Below the pieces are notes generated by a model. The model had not been told where the DNA came from. It did no database searches and saw only the letters and a list, made by a program, of their open reading frames with translations. The translations under genes were made by a program, and so were the position numbers. DNA of 64,000 bases, from assembly GCA_021793675.1 (NCBI GenBank), contig JAJYSG010000002.1, positions 1 through 64,000 on the forward strand, given 5' to 3'. Source of the DNA: Actinomycetes bacterium (GTDB taxonomy: Bacteria; Actinomycetota; Actinomycetes; Actinomycetales; Cellulomonadaceae). Below, in pieces: positions 10,150 to 19,885 of the stretch; position 1 is the stretch's first letter; every line of letters starts with the position of its first letter.

Positions 10150-10217
10150 CCGGCCGCGCCGGACTGCCCTCCGCCCGCGGACCGGCAGGCGAGGGGCGCG
10201 CTCCCGCACGCTCTCCG

Positions 10218-10261
10218 ACGTCCGAGCCTGTGGCGGTGGGGGCTGCGGATCCCTCGGACGT
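10218..10261. repeat. Inverted repeat related to the 8504-8555 palindrome
   Basis: ACGTCCGAG ... CTCGGACGT, 9-bp arms; left arm and flank resemble ACGTCCGAGCGAGTGG. Confidence 0.55.
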
Positions 10262-10337
10262 GCGGCAGTGGGTGAACCGAGATGCCCTGGCTGTCGTGTA
10301 CCGCACGTCGGCACGGGAGATCGCGGGAGGAGTGGCC

Positions 10338-10922
10338 ATGAGATCGGTCGTCGTCGGGCGGCGCGGAGCGGTCGTCGCCCTGGCAGTAGGGGGGCTGCTG
10401 ACGTTGGCGGCATGCGGGTCGGGGAGCTCGGTGGGCTCCAGCGGCGGCGCCTCCGGGGGTGGCGCCACGACGGCGCCGGCTGCCACGCAGGGTTCGGCCG
10501 CCGCGGGTGGCGGGGGCTACCAGGCTCCGCCGGGAGCAGCGCGCGCCTCGGGGACGTCCACGACGGCGTCGGGTGTCGTGCTCTCCACGCGGTCCACGTC
10601 ACTGGGCACGGTCGTCGTCGACGGCAACGGGATGACCGTCTACGAGTTCGGCAAGGACACGATGGGAGCGACGACCTCGGCGTGCACCGGCTCGTGCGCG
10701 ACCGTGTGGCCCGAGGTGCACGCCGGCAGCGGGACGCCTCAGGTCAGCGGCGTGACCGGCACCGTGGGCACCATCGTCGGGACCGACGGTCAGAAGCAGG
10801 TCACCCTGAACGGCTGGCCGCTCTACACGTTCGTCCACGACAAGGCGCCGGGTGACACCACCGGTCAGAACTTCCAGGGCCTGTGGTGGGCGCTCACGCC
10901 GGCGGGTCAGCGGGTCGGCTGA
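10338..10922 (+). CDS. Secreted lipoprotein with COG4315-type repeats
   Basis: Lipobox LAACG; repeated G-x-T-V-Y-x-F-x-x-D and W-P-L-Y-x-F-x-x-D units with CTGSCATVWP. Confidence 0.85.
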   Translation: MRSVVVGRRGAVVALAVGGLLTLAACGSGSSVGSSGGASGGGATTAPAATQGSAAAGGGGYQAPPGAARASGTSTTASGVVLSTRSTSLGTVVVDGNGMTVYEFGKDTMGATTSACTGSCATVWPEVHAGSGTPQVSGVTGTVGTIVGTDGQKQVTLNGWPLYTFVHDKAPGDTTGQNFQGLWWALTPAGQRVG

Positions 10923-11125
10923 TCACGGACGGCAGGCCGGTCGACGCGTCGGCGAACCAGCGGGGGTGAGGAACCACGTGAGGGACGCGCTGCGGCCGCC
11001 GCCCCCGCCGCTCCTCGTCGTCCGGGCGTCCTCCCAGGGGCATCGCACCGACGCTCTCCACGCGGGCCAGTGGTCCCGGGCACCTGGTGCGCGGCAACGA
11101 CCCCTCGGCGCTCGCCGGGCAGCGA

Positions 11126-12994
11126 TCAGGGGCGGAACGCCGGCGGGACCGAGCCCGCCGAGAGGCGCAGCGCCTCGACGAGGCTCTCCGAGTCGTACGG
11201 GCCCACGAGCCGCCAGCCGTTGACGAAGAACGCCGGCGTGGCCAGCAGGTCCATGAGGTCCGCGTCGTCGGCGTCCTCCTGGACGCGCCGGGCGACCTCC
11301 GCGCCGTCGAAGTCCTCGACGAAGCGGTCGAGGTCCAGGCCGAGGCGCTCCGCCACCTCGAGCAGGTCCTCGCGCTCGAGGCGGTCCTGCTGCGTGAACA
11401 GCGTGCTCCCGTAGTCGAGGAACTCGCCCTGGCGGGCGGCAGCCTCCGCCGCCCGCGCCGACTCCACGGCGTGCGGGTGCACGCGCGTCTGCGGCAGGTG
11501 GCGCCATACCCACACCACCTCGTCCCCCAGCCGCTCGAGCACCTCGTCGACCGACCCGGTCGCCCGTGAGCAGAACGGGCACTCGAAGTCCCCGTACTCG
11601 ACGATGACGAGCGGGGCGTCGGGGTGGCCGCGGAAGTGGTCGCGGGCCGGGTCGAAGGGCCGCAGCAGCACCTTGCCCACCGGTGTGCGGGGCGCGAACC
11701 GGACCATCGCCGCGAACATCGCCCACCCGAGCAGCACGGACACGGCCGTCGCGACGAGCACACCCAGCCGGGCCTGCGTCGCCGCCCGCTCGTCGGGCAC
11801 CGCGATGTCGATGATGAGCAGCGAGATGGTGAAGCCGATGCCGGACAGCGCGGCGCCGCCGGCCACCCGGTCGAGCGTCAGCCCGGGGGCCAGCCGGCCG
11901 AAGCGGCTGCGCGCCACGAGGGCGGTGGCTCCGGTGATGCCGACGAGCTTGCCGCCCACGAGCCCGGCGAGCACCCCCCAGAACAGGGACGAGCGCCACG
12001 CCGCCGCCCACGACGCGGCGTCGAGGCGCACCCCCGCGTTGGCCAGGGCGAACAGCGGCAGCACGGCGTACGACACCGCAGGCGCGAAGGACAGCTGGAG
12101 CCGCTCGTTGACGGAGATCGAGTCGCGCAGCCGTCGCTGGGCCGCGACGGCGTACCGCGGCGTGGGGGACTGCCGGAAGGCGCGGGTCTGCGCGTACGCG
12201 GCCTCGACCTCGCGGCGCCGCGGGGCGAAGACCGGGATGAGCAGCGCCACCGCCACCCCGGTGAGGGTGGGGTGCACGCCGGACTCGTGCAGCCCGAGCC
12301 AGACGAGCACCGCGAGCACCGCGTACACCGGCCCACGTCCCGTCGGCAGGAACCGCACGAGCGCCACGAGCGCGAGCGCCAGCGCGGTCAGCGCGAGCGG
12401 CACCAGGTGGAGGTCGGTCGTGTAGAAGACGGCGATGGCGGCGAGGGCCCCGATGTCGTCGACCACCGCCATCGTCAGCAGGAACAGCCGCAGCCGGGCG
12501 GAGTGCCGTGGCCCGACGAGCGCGAGCGCGCCGATGAGGAACGCGGTGTCGGTCGAGATGACGGCGCCCCACGCGTGCGCGTCGCCGGACCGGCCGGCGA
12601 TCACCAGGAAGATCAGCGCCGGCAGGACGAGCCCACCCACCGCTGCGCTCGCCGGCACGATCGCCCGTTCGCGCTGCGACAGCTCTCCGATGGCGACCTC
12701 ACGCTTGACCTCGAGGCCGACGACGAAGAAGAAGAACGCCATGAGGGCGTCGTTGACGACGCCGTGCAGCGTCAGCATCAGCTCGAAGGAGCCGACGCGG
12801 ACGCCGATCGGCGTGGACCAGAACGTGGCGTAGGCGGCGCGGGCGGGGGTGTTGACCCACACCAGGGCGACGAGCGCGCCGGCGGCGAGCAGCGCGGCGG
12901 ACGCCCGGTCCTGCCCCATCGTCTCCAGGCGGGCGCGCAGGCGCGCCCGGCCGGTCGGCGGCGCCGGTGGCCGGCCGATCGTCACCTCGGTCAT
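11126..12994 (-). CDS. nhaA: Na+/H+ antiporter NhaA fused to a C-terminal thioredoxin/DsbA-like domain
   Basis: NhaA core (LHGVVNDALMAFFFFVVGLEVKREV, DTAFLIGALAL, VVDDIGALAAIA) followed by VEYGDFECPFCSRATG (CPFC active site). Confidence 0.93.
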   Translation of the reverse strand: MTEVTIGRPPAPPTGRARLRARLETMGQDRASAALLAAGALVALVWVNTPARAAYATFWSTPIGVRVGSFELMLTLHGVVNDALMAFFFFVVGLEVKREVAIGELSQRERAIVPASAAVGGLVLPALIFLVIAGRSGDAHAWGAVISTDTAFLIGALALVGPRHSARLRLFLLTMAVVDDIGALAAIAVFYTTDLHLVPLALTALALALVALVRFLPTGRGPVYAVLAVLVWLGLHESGVHPTLTGVAVALLIPVFAPRRREVEAAYAQTRAFRQSPTPRYAVAAQRRLRDSISVNERLQLSFAPAVSYAVLPLFALANAGVRLDAASWAAAWRSSLFWGVLAGLVGGKLVGITGATALVARSRFGRLAPGLTLDRVAGGAALSGIGFTISLLIIDIAVPDERAATQARLGVLVATAVSVLLGWAMFAAMVRFAPRTPVGKVLLRPFDPARDHFRGHPDAPLVIVEYGDFECPFCSRATGSVDEVLERLGDEVVWVWRHLPQTRVHPHAVESARAAEAAARQGEFLDYGSTLFTQQDRLEREDLLEVAERLGLDLDRFVEDFDGAEVARRVQEDADDADLMDLLATPAFFVNGWRLVGPYDSESLVEALRLSAGSVPPAFRP

Positions 12995-13151
12995 CCGTGC
13001 TCCGCTCGTCCGCGGCGTGTGCTGCCACCACGATCAAGCCCGGCCTCGTCGTCCGCATTCCGCGCGGCGGCGCATCAGGAGTGCACCCCAGCCCGCTAAG
13101 AACGCGTCAAGATCACGGTCCCAGGCCGCGCGGGCAGGGTCTGCTAGGCGC

Positions 13152-15104
13152 GTGTCGGCCTACGTCTCGCTGCCCAAACGACTCCTCGTCGGCAGGCCCC
13201 TCAGCTCGGACCGGATGGGCGAGCAGCTGCTGCCGAAGTGGCTCGCGCTGCCGGTGCTCTGCTCGGACGCGCTGTCCTCCAACGCGTACGCCCCCGAGGA
13301 GATCCTGCTCGTCCTGTCGATCGGCGGCCTGTCGCTGCTGCACCTGGCGCCGTGGATCGCGCTCGTCGTCATCGTCCTGCTGCTGACGGTCGTCGCGTCC
13401 TATCGCCAGACGTGCCACGCGTATCCGGGTGGCGGCGGCGCCTACGCCGTGTCCCGCGCCAACCTCGGTCAGGGGGCGGCCCTCGTCGCGGCGTCGGCGC
13501 TGCTGGTCGACTACGTCCTGACCGTCGCGGTGTCGATCGCCTCGGGCGTCGCCAACTTCGTGTCCGCCGTGCCGTCGTTGGCGCCGTACTCGGTGGTGCT
13601 CGCGGTGGCGATCGTCGGGGTGCTCACCGTGACGAACCTGCGCGGCATCAAGGAGTCCGGCAAGGCGTTCTCGGTCCCGACCTACGGATTCGTCCTCGCC
13701 ATGTTCGCGATGATCATCATCGGGTTCGTGCGGGCCGCCACCGGGCATGCGCCGGTCGCCGAGTCCGCGGCGCTGTCGATCCGGCCGGCCACGCAGGACC
13801 TCACCGGGCTGGCGCTCGTCGCGGTGCTGCTGCGGGCGTTCGCCTCGGGGTCCACCGCGCTCACCGGCGTCGAGGCCGTGAGCAACGGCGTGCCGAGCTT
13901 CCGGCAGCCGAAGAGCAAGAACGCCGCCTCGACGCTGGCCATCATGGGGGTGCTGTCGGTGACGATGCTCGCCGGCCTCGTCATCCTCTCCGTGGTCGCC
14001 AAGGTCCACATGTCCGACGACCCCGCGCGCCTCATCGGGGCACCGGCGGGCTACGTGCAGCGCACGGTCATCGCGCAGCTGTCCGGGGCCGTGTTCGGCC
14101 TCAACAGCATCCCGTTCTTCCTGGTCCAGGCCTTCACCACGCTGATCCTGGCGCTGGCCGCCAACACCGCGTTCAACGGCTTCCCCATCCTGGCGTCGAT
14201 CCTGGGCCAGGACGGCTTCATGCCGCGCCAGCTGGCGCGCCGCGGCGACCGCCTCGTCTTCTCCAACGGGATCCTCGTGCTTGCCGGGGCGGCGATCGTG
14301 CTGATCGTGGCGTTCGACGCGAGCACCACCCGGCTGATCCAGCTGTACATCATCGGCGTCTTCGTCAGCTTCACGCTGAGCCAGCTCGGCATGGTGCGGC
14401 ACTGGACCGCCGAGCTGCGCAACGGGTTGACGTCGCAACGGGCGCACATCCTGCGCGCCCGGGCGATCAACGGCTTCGGCGCGGTGCTGACGTTCCTCGT
14501 CTTCATCGTCGTGCTGGCCACCAAGTTCACGCACGGCGCCTACCTGGTGTGCATCGCGATGCCGCTGCTCTACCTCCTCATGCTCGCGGTGCACCGGCAC
14601 TACCGGCGGGTCGACCAGGCGCTGGCTCCCGGCGTGGAGGGTGTGCCGCTGCCGAGCCGGGTGCACGCGATCGTGCTGGTGTCGCGGCTGACGACGCCGG
14701 CCCTGCGCGCGCTCGCCTTCGCGCGGGCCACCCGGCCGTCGTCCCTCGAGGCCCTCACCATCCGCACCAACCCGCGGGAGACGGAGCGGCTGCTCGCCGA
14801 GTGGCAGGCGCGTGAGGTGCCGGTGCCGCTCACGGTCCTCGACTCGCCCTACCGTGACATGACGCGGCCCGCGGTGGAGTACATCGCGGAGATCCGGCGG
14901 CGCAGCCCCCGGGACGTCGTGGCGGTGTACGTGCCGGAGTACGTCGTCGAGCACTGGTGGGAGCAGCTGCTGCACAACCAGAGCGCGCTGCGGCTGAAGA
15001 GCCGGCTGCTGTTCCAGCCCGGCGTCATGGTGACGAGCGTGCCGTACCGGCTCGGACGGGAGGACGCGGCGCCGCAGCAGCCGCTGGTGGCCACGCCGCG
15101 CTGA
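13152..15104 (+). CDS. APC-superfamily K+ transporter, KimA (YdaO)-like
   Basis: GEQLLPKWLALPVLCSDALSSNAYAPEEILLVLS, YPGGGGAYAVSRANLG, LLVDYVLTVAVSIASG, C-terminal LHNQSALRLKSRLLF...PYRL resemble KimA. Confidence 0.82.
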   Translation: MSAYVSLPKRLLVGRPLSSDRMGEQLLPKWLALPVLCSDALSSNAYAPEEILLVLSIGGLSLLHLAPWIALVVIVLLLTVVASYRQTCHAYPGGGGAYAVSRANLGQGAALVAASALLVDYVLTVAVSIASGVANFVSAVPSLAPYSVVLAVAIVGVLTVTNLRGIKESGKAFSVPTYGFVLAMFAMIIIGFVRAATGHAPVAESAALSIRPATQDLTGLALVAVLLRAFASGSTALTGVEAVSNGVPSFRQPKSKNAASTLAIMGVLSVTMLAGLVILSVVAKVHMSDDPARLIGAPAGYVQRTVIAQLSGAVFGLNSIPFFLVQAFTTLILALAANTAFNGFPILASILGQDGFMPRQLARRGDRLVFSNGILVLAGAAIVLIVAFDASTTRLIQLYIIGVFVSFTLSQLGMVRHWTAELRNGLTSQRAHILRARAINGFGAVLTFLVFIVVLATKFTHGAYLVCIAMPLLYLLMLAVHRHYRRVDQALAPGVEGVPLPSRVHAIVLVSRLTTPALRALAFARATRPSSLEALTIRTNPRETERLLAEWQAREVPVPLTVLDSPYRDMTRPAVEYIAEIRRRSPRDVVAVYVPEYVVEHWWEQLLHNQSALRLKSRLLFQPGVMVTSVPYRLGREDAAPQQPLVATPR

Positions 15105-15161
15105 GGCGGCGGCGGCGCGGCCCGGCCACTGCCGGCACGCTCGTCGTGCCAGGCTGGGCGC

Positions 15162-16580
15162 ATGACCGAGCGCAGCGACGCCCCGCCGGCGCGCGAGCTG
15201 CCGGCGCCGTTCGCGGGGCTGCCGTCGTCCCGGCGGGTGGCGGGGTTCGTCGTCGCCGTCGTCGTGCTGCCGGTGCTCACCGGGGTGCTGGACGGCTCGC
15301 GCGGGTCCCTGGCCCTCGGCTCGGTGCTGCTGCTGTACCTCGCGGCGGTCGTCGTGGTGGCCGCGGTCGGCGGCATCTGGCCGGCCGTCATCGCGGCGGT
15401 GGTCAGCGTGCTCGTCGCGAACTGGTTCCTCATGCCGCCGTACCACACGCTCGACGTCGAGAACCGCGACTCCGTGGTCCAGCTCCTGGTGTTCGCCCTG
15501 GTCGCGGTGGTCGTCGCGATCACGGAGGAGATCGCGGCGCGGGACCGTGGCCGGGCCGAGCGCAGTCGCCGGGAGGCCGAGCTGCTGTCGTCGGTCGCCA
15601 GCCGGCCCGCCGAGCAGCTGTCGCTCAGCGCGGTGCTGGAGCAGGTCCGGGCGACGTTCGGCATGGGGTCGGCCGCGCTGGTGCGCCGGGTCGGCGGGGG
15701 CGCGCCGTCCGTGCTGGCCTCGGTGGGACAGTCCGCGCCGGACGACGAGGAGGTGCGGGTGCCGGCCAGCGCCGAGCTCGAGCTGGTGCTGCACGGCCCG
15801 GCGCTCTTCGCCGAGGACCGGTCGGTGCTCGAGCGCCTCGCGGCGGCGGCCGCCCGGGCGTGGGAGACGCAGCACCTGGTGCGGCTCACCGACCGGTTGA
15901 CGGAGGCCGACCGGGTGCGCTCGGCGCTGCTCGCCTCGGTGGGGCACGACCTGCGCACGCCGCTGGCCGGGCTGAAGGCGGCGGTGTCCAGCCTGCGGCA
16001 GGACGACGTCGAGTGGTCGGCCACCGAGCGAGCCGACCTGCTGGCGACCGTGGAGGAGTCGACCGACCGTCTCGCGGCGCTCATCGCGGACGTCCTGGAC
16101 GCCACCCGGATCCAGGTGGGGGCGGTGACCGCCCGCCTGGAGCCGGTGGCGGTGGACGAGGTGGTGGCGCGCGCGCTGCTGGACGTGCGGGCGGGCGCGG
16201 TGACGATGGCCATCCCGGACGACCTGCCGCTGGTGCTCGTCGACGCCGGGCTGCTGGAGCGCGTGGTGGCGAACCTCGTCGACAACGCGATCAAGCACAG
16301 CCCCGCGCGGTGCGCGGTGGACGTCGCGGCGCGGCCCGGTGCGGGGGGCGTCGAGCTGTCCGTCATCGACCACGGCACCGGCGTGCCGTCCGAGCTGTGG
16401 GACGCGATGTTCGAACCGTTCCAGCGGCTCGACGACCACGCGTCCGGCGCCGGCGCCGGGCTCGGCCTGGCGATCGTGCGGGGCTTCGCGCGAGCGATGG
16501 ACGTCTCGGTCACGCCGTCCCAGACCCCCGGCGGCGGCCTGACGATGACGGTGCGCCTGCCCGTGGCGGCCGAGGGATGA
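15162..16580 (+). CDS. Sensor histidine kinase with DUF4118 domain, KdpD C-terminal-like
   Basis: ANWFLMPPYHTLDVENRDSVVQL (DUF4118), HDLRTPLAGLKAAVSSL H-box, NLVDNAIKHSP N-box, GAGLGLAIVRGF G-box; no N-terminal KdpD domain. Confidence 0.9.
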   Translation: MTERSDAPPARELPAPFAGLPSSRRVAGFVVAVVVLPVLTGVLDGSRGSLALGSVLLLYLAAVVVVAAVGGIWPAVIAAVVSVLVANWFLMPPYHTLDVENRDSVVQLLVFALVAVVVAITEEIAARDRGRAERSRREAELLSSVASRPAEQLSLSAVLEQVRATFGMGSAALVRRVGGGAPSVLASVGQSAPDDEEVRVPASAELELVLHGPALFAEDRSVLERLAAAAARAWETQHLVRLTDRLTEADRVRSALLASVGHDLRTPLAGLKAAVSSLRQDDVEWSATERADLLATVEESTDRLAALIADVLDATRIQVGAVTARLEPVAVDEVVARALLDVRAGAVTMAIPDDLPLVLVDAGLLERVVANLVDNAIKHSPARCAVDVAARPGAGGVELSVIDHGTGVPSELWDAMFEPFQRLDDHASGAGAGLGLAIVRGFARAMDVSVTPSQTPGGGLTMTVRLPVAAEG

Positions 16581-17251
16581 CCCGGGTCCTCGTCGTCGAC
16601 GACGACCCGGCGCTGCTGCGCGCGCTGGCCATCAACCTGCGGGCGCGGCACTTCGACGTCGAGACCGCGGTGGACGGCGCCGGGGCGCTGCGGCACGCGG
16701 CGAGCCAGCCGCCGGACCTCGTGGTGCTGGACCTCGGGCTGCCGGACATGGACGGCGTCGAGGTGGTCGCCGGCCTGCGGGGGTGGACGTCGGTGCCGAT
16801 CGTCGTGCTGTCCGCGCGCGACTCGCAGTGGACCAAGGTCGACGTGCTCGACGCCGGTGCCGACGACTACGTCACCAAGCCGTTCGGCATGGACGAGCTG
16901 CTGGCGCGCATCCGGGCCGCGCTGCGCCGCGCGACCCCCTCGCCCGTGGCCCCGGTGGTGTCCACGGCGGCGTTCACCGTGGACCTCGCCGCGCACCGCG
17001 TCACCCGGAAAGGGTCGGTGGTGCGGTTGACGCCCACCGAATGGCATGTCCTCGAGGTGCTCGTGCGCAACCCGGGAAAGCTGGTGACCCAGCAGCAGCT
17101 GCTGCGCGAGGTGTGGGGCCCGGCGTACGACGAGCAGACGAACTACCTGCGTGTCTACCTCGCCCAGCTGCGCCGCAAGCTGGAGCCGACGCCAGCGCGG
17201 CCCCGCCACCTCGTGACGGAACCGGGCATCGGCTACCGTTTCGAGCCCTGA
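16577..17251 (+). CDS. OmpR/KdpE-family response regulator
   Basis: VLVVDDDPALLRAL, LVVLDLGLPDMDGVEV, C-terminal winged helix; overlaps kinase stop. Confidence 0.93.
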   Translation: MTRVLVVDDDPALLRALAINLRARHFDVETAVDGAGALRHAASQPPDLVVLDLGLPDMDGVEVVAGLRGWTSVPIVVLSARDSQWTKVDVLDAGADDYVTKPFGMDELLARIRAALRRATPSPVAPVVSTAAFTVDLAAHRVTRKGSVVRLTPTEWHVLEVLVRNPGKLVTQQQLLREVWGPAYDEQTNYLRVYLAQLRRKLEPTPARPRHLVTEPGIGYRFEP

Positions 17252-17362
17252 GCCGCCATTCTTTTCGGACATGCGAGATCGGGTGTCCGGGAAGCACAAG
17301 AAAGGAGTTCCTGGGCCCATCGGCCGTTGTTGTGCCAGAATGCGTGCCCGCACACTGGAGGC

Positions 17363-19666
17363 ATGATCACGTGGGTTCGCCGTCACCATGAGGCCCTCGT
17401 CCTCGTGCTGTCCCTGCTGCTGCTCGCGGGCGGCGGCGGCGCCTGGTGGGCCGGCGCGCACGGCATCGCCGATGTCCTGTGGGTCGCCGCCACGCTCGTC
17501 GGGCTGCTGTTCGCGCTGGTCTCCACGGTGGACGCGGCGCGTCACAGGCGGCCCACGGTGGACGTCATCGCGGTGCTCGCCCTGGGGGGTGCGCTGTGGG
17601 TGGGCGAGCCGCTGGCGGGCGCCATCATCACGCTCATGCTGGCCACCGGCCAGGTGCTCGACGAGCGGGCCGAGGCCCGTGCCCGCCGCGAGCTGAGCCT
17701 GCTCGTCGCGCGTGCGCCCCGCACCGCCCGCCGGCGCGTCGCGGACGGCCTGGTCGAGATCTCGGTCGACGAGGTGGGGCTGGGCGACCACCTGCTGGTC
17801 CGCACCGGCGAGGTGGTCCCGGTCGACGGGCGGCTGCTCGGCCCCGGGACGTTCGACGAGTCGGCGCTCACGGGCGAGTCGGCGCCGGTGGACCGACCGG
17901 CGGGCGACGACGTGCGTTCCGGCGTGGTCAGCGCGGCCGGCCCGGTGGAGATCGTCACGACGACGACGGCGGAGACGTCGACGTACGCGGGGCTGGTGCG
18001 GCTCGTGGAGCAGGCGCAGGCCGGCTCGGCGCCGTTCGTCCGTGCGGCCGACCGGTGGGCGATCCTGTTCGTCCCGCTGACCTTGGTGCTGGCGGCGGTC
18101 GGCTGGGCAGTCTCCGGCGACCCCGTGCGAGCCGTGGCCGTCCTCGTCGTCGCGACCCCCTGCCCGCTGCTGCTGGCGGCGCCCATCGCGCTGGTCTCCG
18201 GCCTGTCGCGGGCCGCCCGGCTGGGAGTCGTCGTCAAGGGCGGCGGTGCGCTGGAGCGGCTCGCCGACGGCCGGGTGGTCGTCTTCGACAAGACCGGCAC
18301 CCTGACCCGGGGGCGCCCCACGCTCACCGACGTGGTGGCGGCGGCGGGCGCGGACGCCGACCAGGCGCTGCGGCTCGCGGCATCGCTCGACCAGGCGTCG
18401 GCGCACGTGCTCGCCGGGCCGATCGTCACCGCGGCGACGGCCCGCGGCCTGGCGCTGACGCTGCCCTCCGACGTGGTGGAGACCCACGGCCAGGGCGTGT
18501 CCGGCACGGTGGACGGGCACAGCCTGCGGGTCGGCCGGATCGACTGGATCACCGGTCCGCACCCCGACCAGTGGGCCCGCCAGGTGCGTCGCCGCGCGGA
18601 CCTCGACGGGTCGCTGTCGGTGCTCGTCGAGGTCGACGGTGCGGTGGCGGCCGCGCTGCTGCTGCAGGACCCCGTCCGGCCGGACGCGCCCCGCATGGTG
18701 CGGGCGTTGCGCGGGGCCGGGATCCGGCGGGTGGTGCTGGCGACCGGCGACCGTGCGGACGTCGCGGACATGGTCGGCCGCATCGTCGGCGTCGACCAGG
18801 TGCTGGCCGACTGCGACCCGGCCGACAAGCTGCGCGCCCTGACGGCCGAGGGTCAGTCCGCGCCGACGATCATGGTCGGTGACGGCATCAACGACGCCCC
18901 CGCGCTCGCCGCGGCCAGCGTGGGCGTGGCGCTCGCCGCCCGGGGGGCCACCGCGTCCTCGGAGGCGGCCGACGTGGTGCTGACCGTGGACCGCGTCGAT
19001 GCGCTCGCGGACGCGATCCTCGTCGCCCGCCGGTCGCGGCGGATCGCGCGGCAGGCCGTCGGCGTCGGGATGGGGCTGTCGCTGGTGGCGATGGTCGCGG
19101 CAGCCGCCGGGCTGCTCGCGCCGGCCGTCGGCGCGGCACTGCAGGAGGTCATCGACGTGCTGGCGATCGGGGTGGCGCTGCGCGCGGTGCTGCCCGGGCG
19201 GTTGCACTCGGTGAGCCTCGCGGCGGCGGATCGCGCCACGCTGGCCGGGCTGCGCGAGGAGCACGACGCCCTCGGCCCGCTCGTCGAGCGCGTGGGTCAG
19301 GTGGCCGACGTGTTGAGCACCCGCGAACCCGACCTGGAGCCCGCGCGCCTGCTGCTCACGGCGCTGGACGCCGACCTGCTGCCGCACGAGCGTGCCGACG
19401 AGCAGGTGCTGCTGCCGCTCGTGGCCCGCGCGCTGGGCAGCACGGACGCGGTGGCGACGCTGTCGCGCACGCACGCGGAGATCGAGCACCAGGTGGCGCG
19501 GCTGCACCGGCTGGTGGCGGGCATCGACGACGACGCGGCCGACGGCGACGGCGTCGCGCCCGAGGACGTCGTCGAGCTGCGGCGGCTGCTCTACGGCCTG
19601 TACGCGATCCTCCGGTTGCACAACGCGCAGGAGGACGAAGGAGCGATGAGCCTGTCCGTGGCGTGA
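17363..19666 (+). CDS. Heavy-metal-type P-type ATPase fused to a C-terminal hemerythrin (HHE)-like domain
   Basis: TGES, ATPCPLLLAAP, DKTGTLTRG, VGDGINDAPALA; C-terminal LREEHDALGPLVERV...HERADEQVLLPLV...RTHAEIEHQVARLH...LRLHNAQEDEGA. Confidence 0.9.
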   Translation: MITWVRRHHEALVLVLSLLLLAGGGGAWWAGAHGIADVLWVAATLVGLLFALVSTVDAARHRRPTVDVIAVLALGGALWVGEPLAGAIITLMLATGQVLDERAEARARRELSLLVARAPRTARRRVADGLVEISVDEVGLGDHLLVRTGEVVPVDGRLLGPGTFDESALTGESAPVDRPAGDDVRSGVVSAAGPVEIVTTTTAETSTYAGLVRLVEQAQAGSAPFVRAADRWAILFVPLTLVLAAVGWAVSGDPVRAVAVLVVATPCPLLLAAPIALVSGLSRAARLGVVVKGGGALERLADGRVVVFDKTGTLTRGRPTLTDVVAAAGADADQALRLAASLDQASAHVLAGPIVTAATARGLALTLPSDVVETHGQGVSGTVDGHSLRVGRIDWITGPHPDQWARQVRRRADLDGSLSVLVEVDGAVAAALLLQDPVRPDAPRMVRALRGAGIRRVVLATGDRADVADMVGRIVGVDQVLADCDPADKLRALTAEGQSAPTIMVGDGINDAPALAAASVGVALAARGATASSEAADVVLTVDRVDALADAILVARRSRRIARQAVGVGMGLSLVAMVAAAAGLLAPAVGAALQEVIDVLAIGVALRAVLPGRLHSVSLAAADRATLAGLREEHDALGPLVERVGQVADVLSTREPDLEPARLLLTALDADLLPHERADEQVLLPLVARALGSTDAVATLSRTHAEIEHQVARLHRLVAGIDDDAADGDGVAPEDVVELRRLLYGLYAILRLHNAQEDEGAMSLSVA

Positions 19667-19669
19667 GGT

Positions 19670-19885
19670 TCAGCGGCCGCCGGACGGGCCCACGGCCGGC
19701 CCGACGAGGAAGTGCCAGCCGAGCCACCACCAGAGCACGAGCATCGCGATGCGGGCCGTCCGGTTGGCCATCGCCCGCTCGAACATCCGCGCGGAGGTCG
19801 CCATCGCGCCGCGCCGCGCGCCGGCCCGCAGCACGACGAGCAGCGCGAGGCCGCACAGCAGGAAGACGGCGGTGCTGCGGATCAT
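19670..19885 (-). CDS. Small membrane protein (DUF6186-like)
   Basis: 71 aa MIRSTAVFLLCGLALLVVLRAG...WWWLGWHFLVGPAVGPSGGR; start overlaps upstream gene stop. Confidence 0.7.
   Translation of the reverse strand: MIRSTAVFLLCGLALLVVLRAGARRGAMATSARMFERAMANRTARIAMLVLWWWLGWHFLVGPAVGPSGGR

Noticed and set aside
12995-13151. ydaO-type c-di-AMP riboswitch upstream of the KimA-like gene
   Set aside because: No recognisable conserved blocks by eye; a covariance-model scan would be decisive
13113-16439. Long minus-strand ORF of 1108 aa
   Set aside because: Antisense to well-supported kimA-like and kinase genes; Arg/His/Gly-rich composition typical of high-GC shadow ORFs
14849-19621. Minus-strand ORF of 1590 aa
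   Set aside because: Antisense to the two-component system and the P-type ATPase, whose motifs are intact on the plus strand
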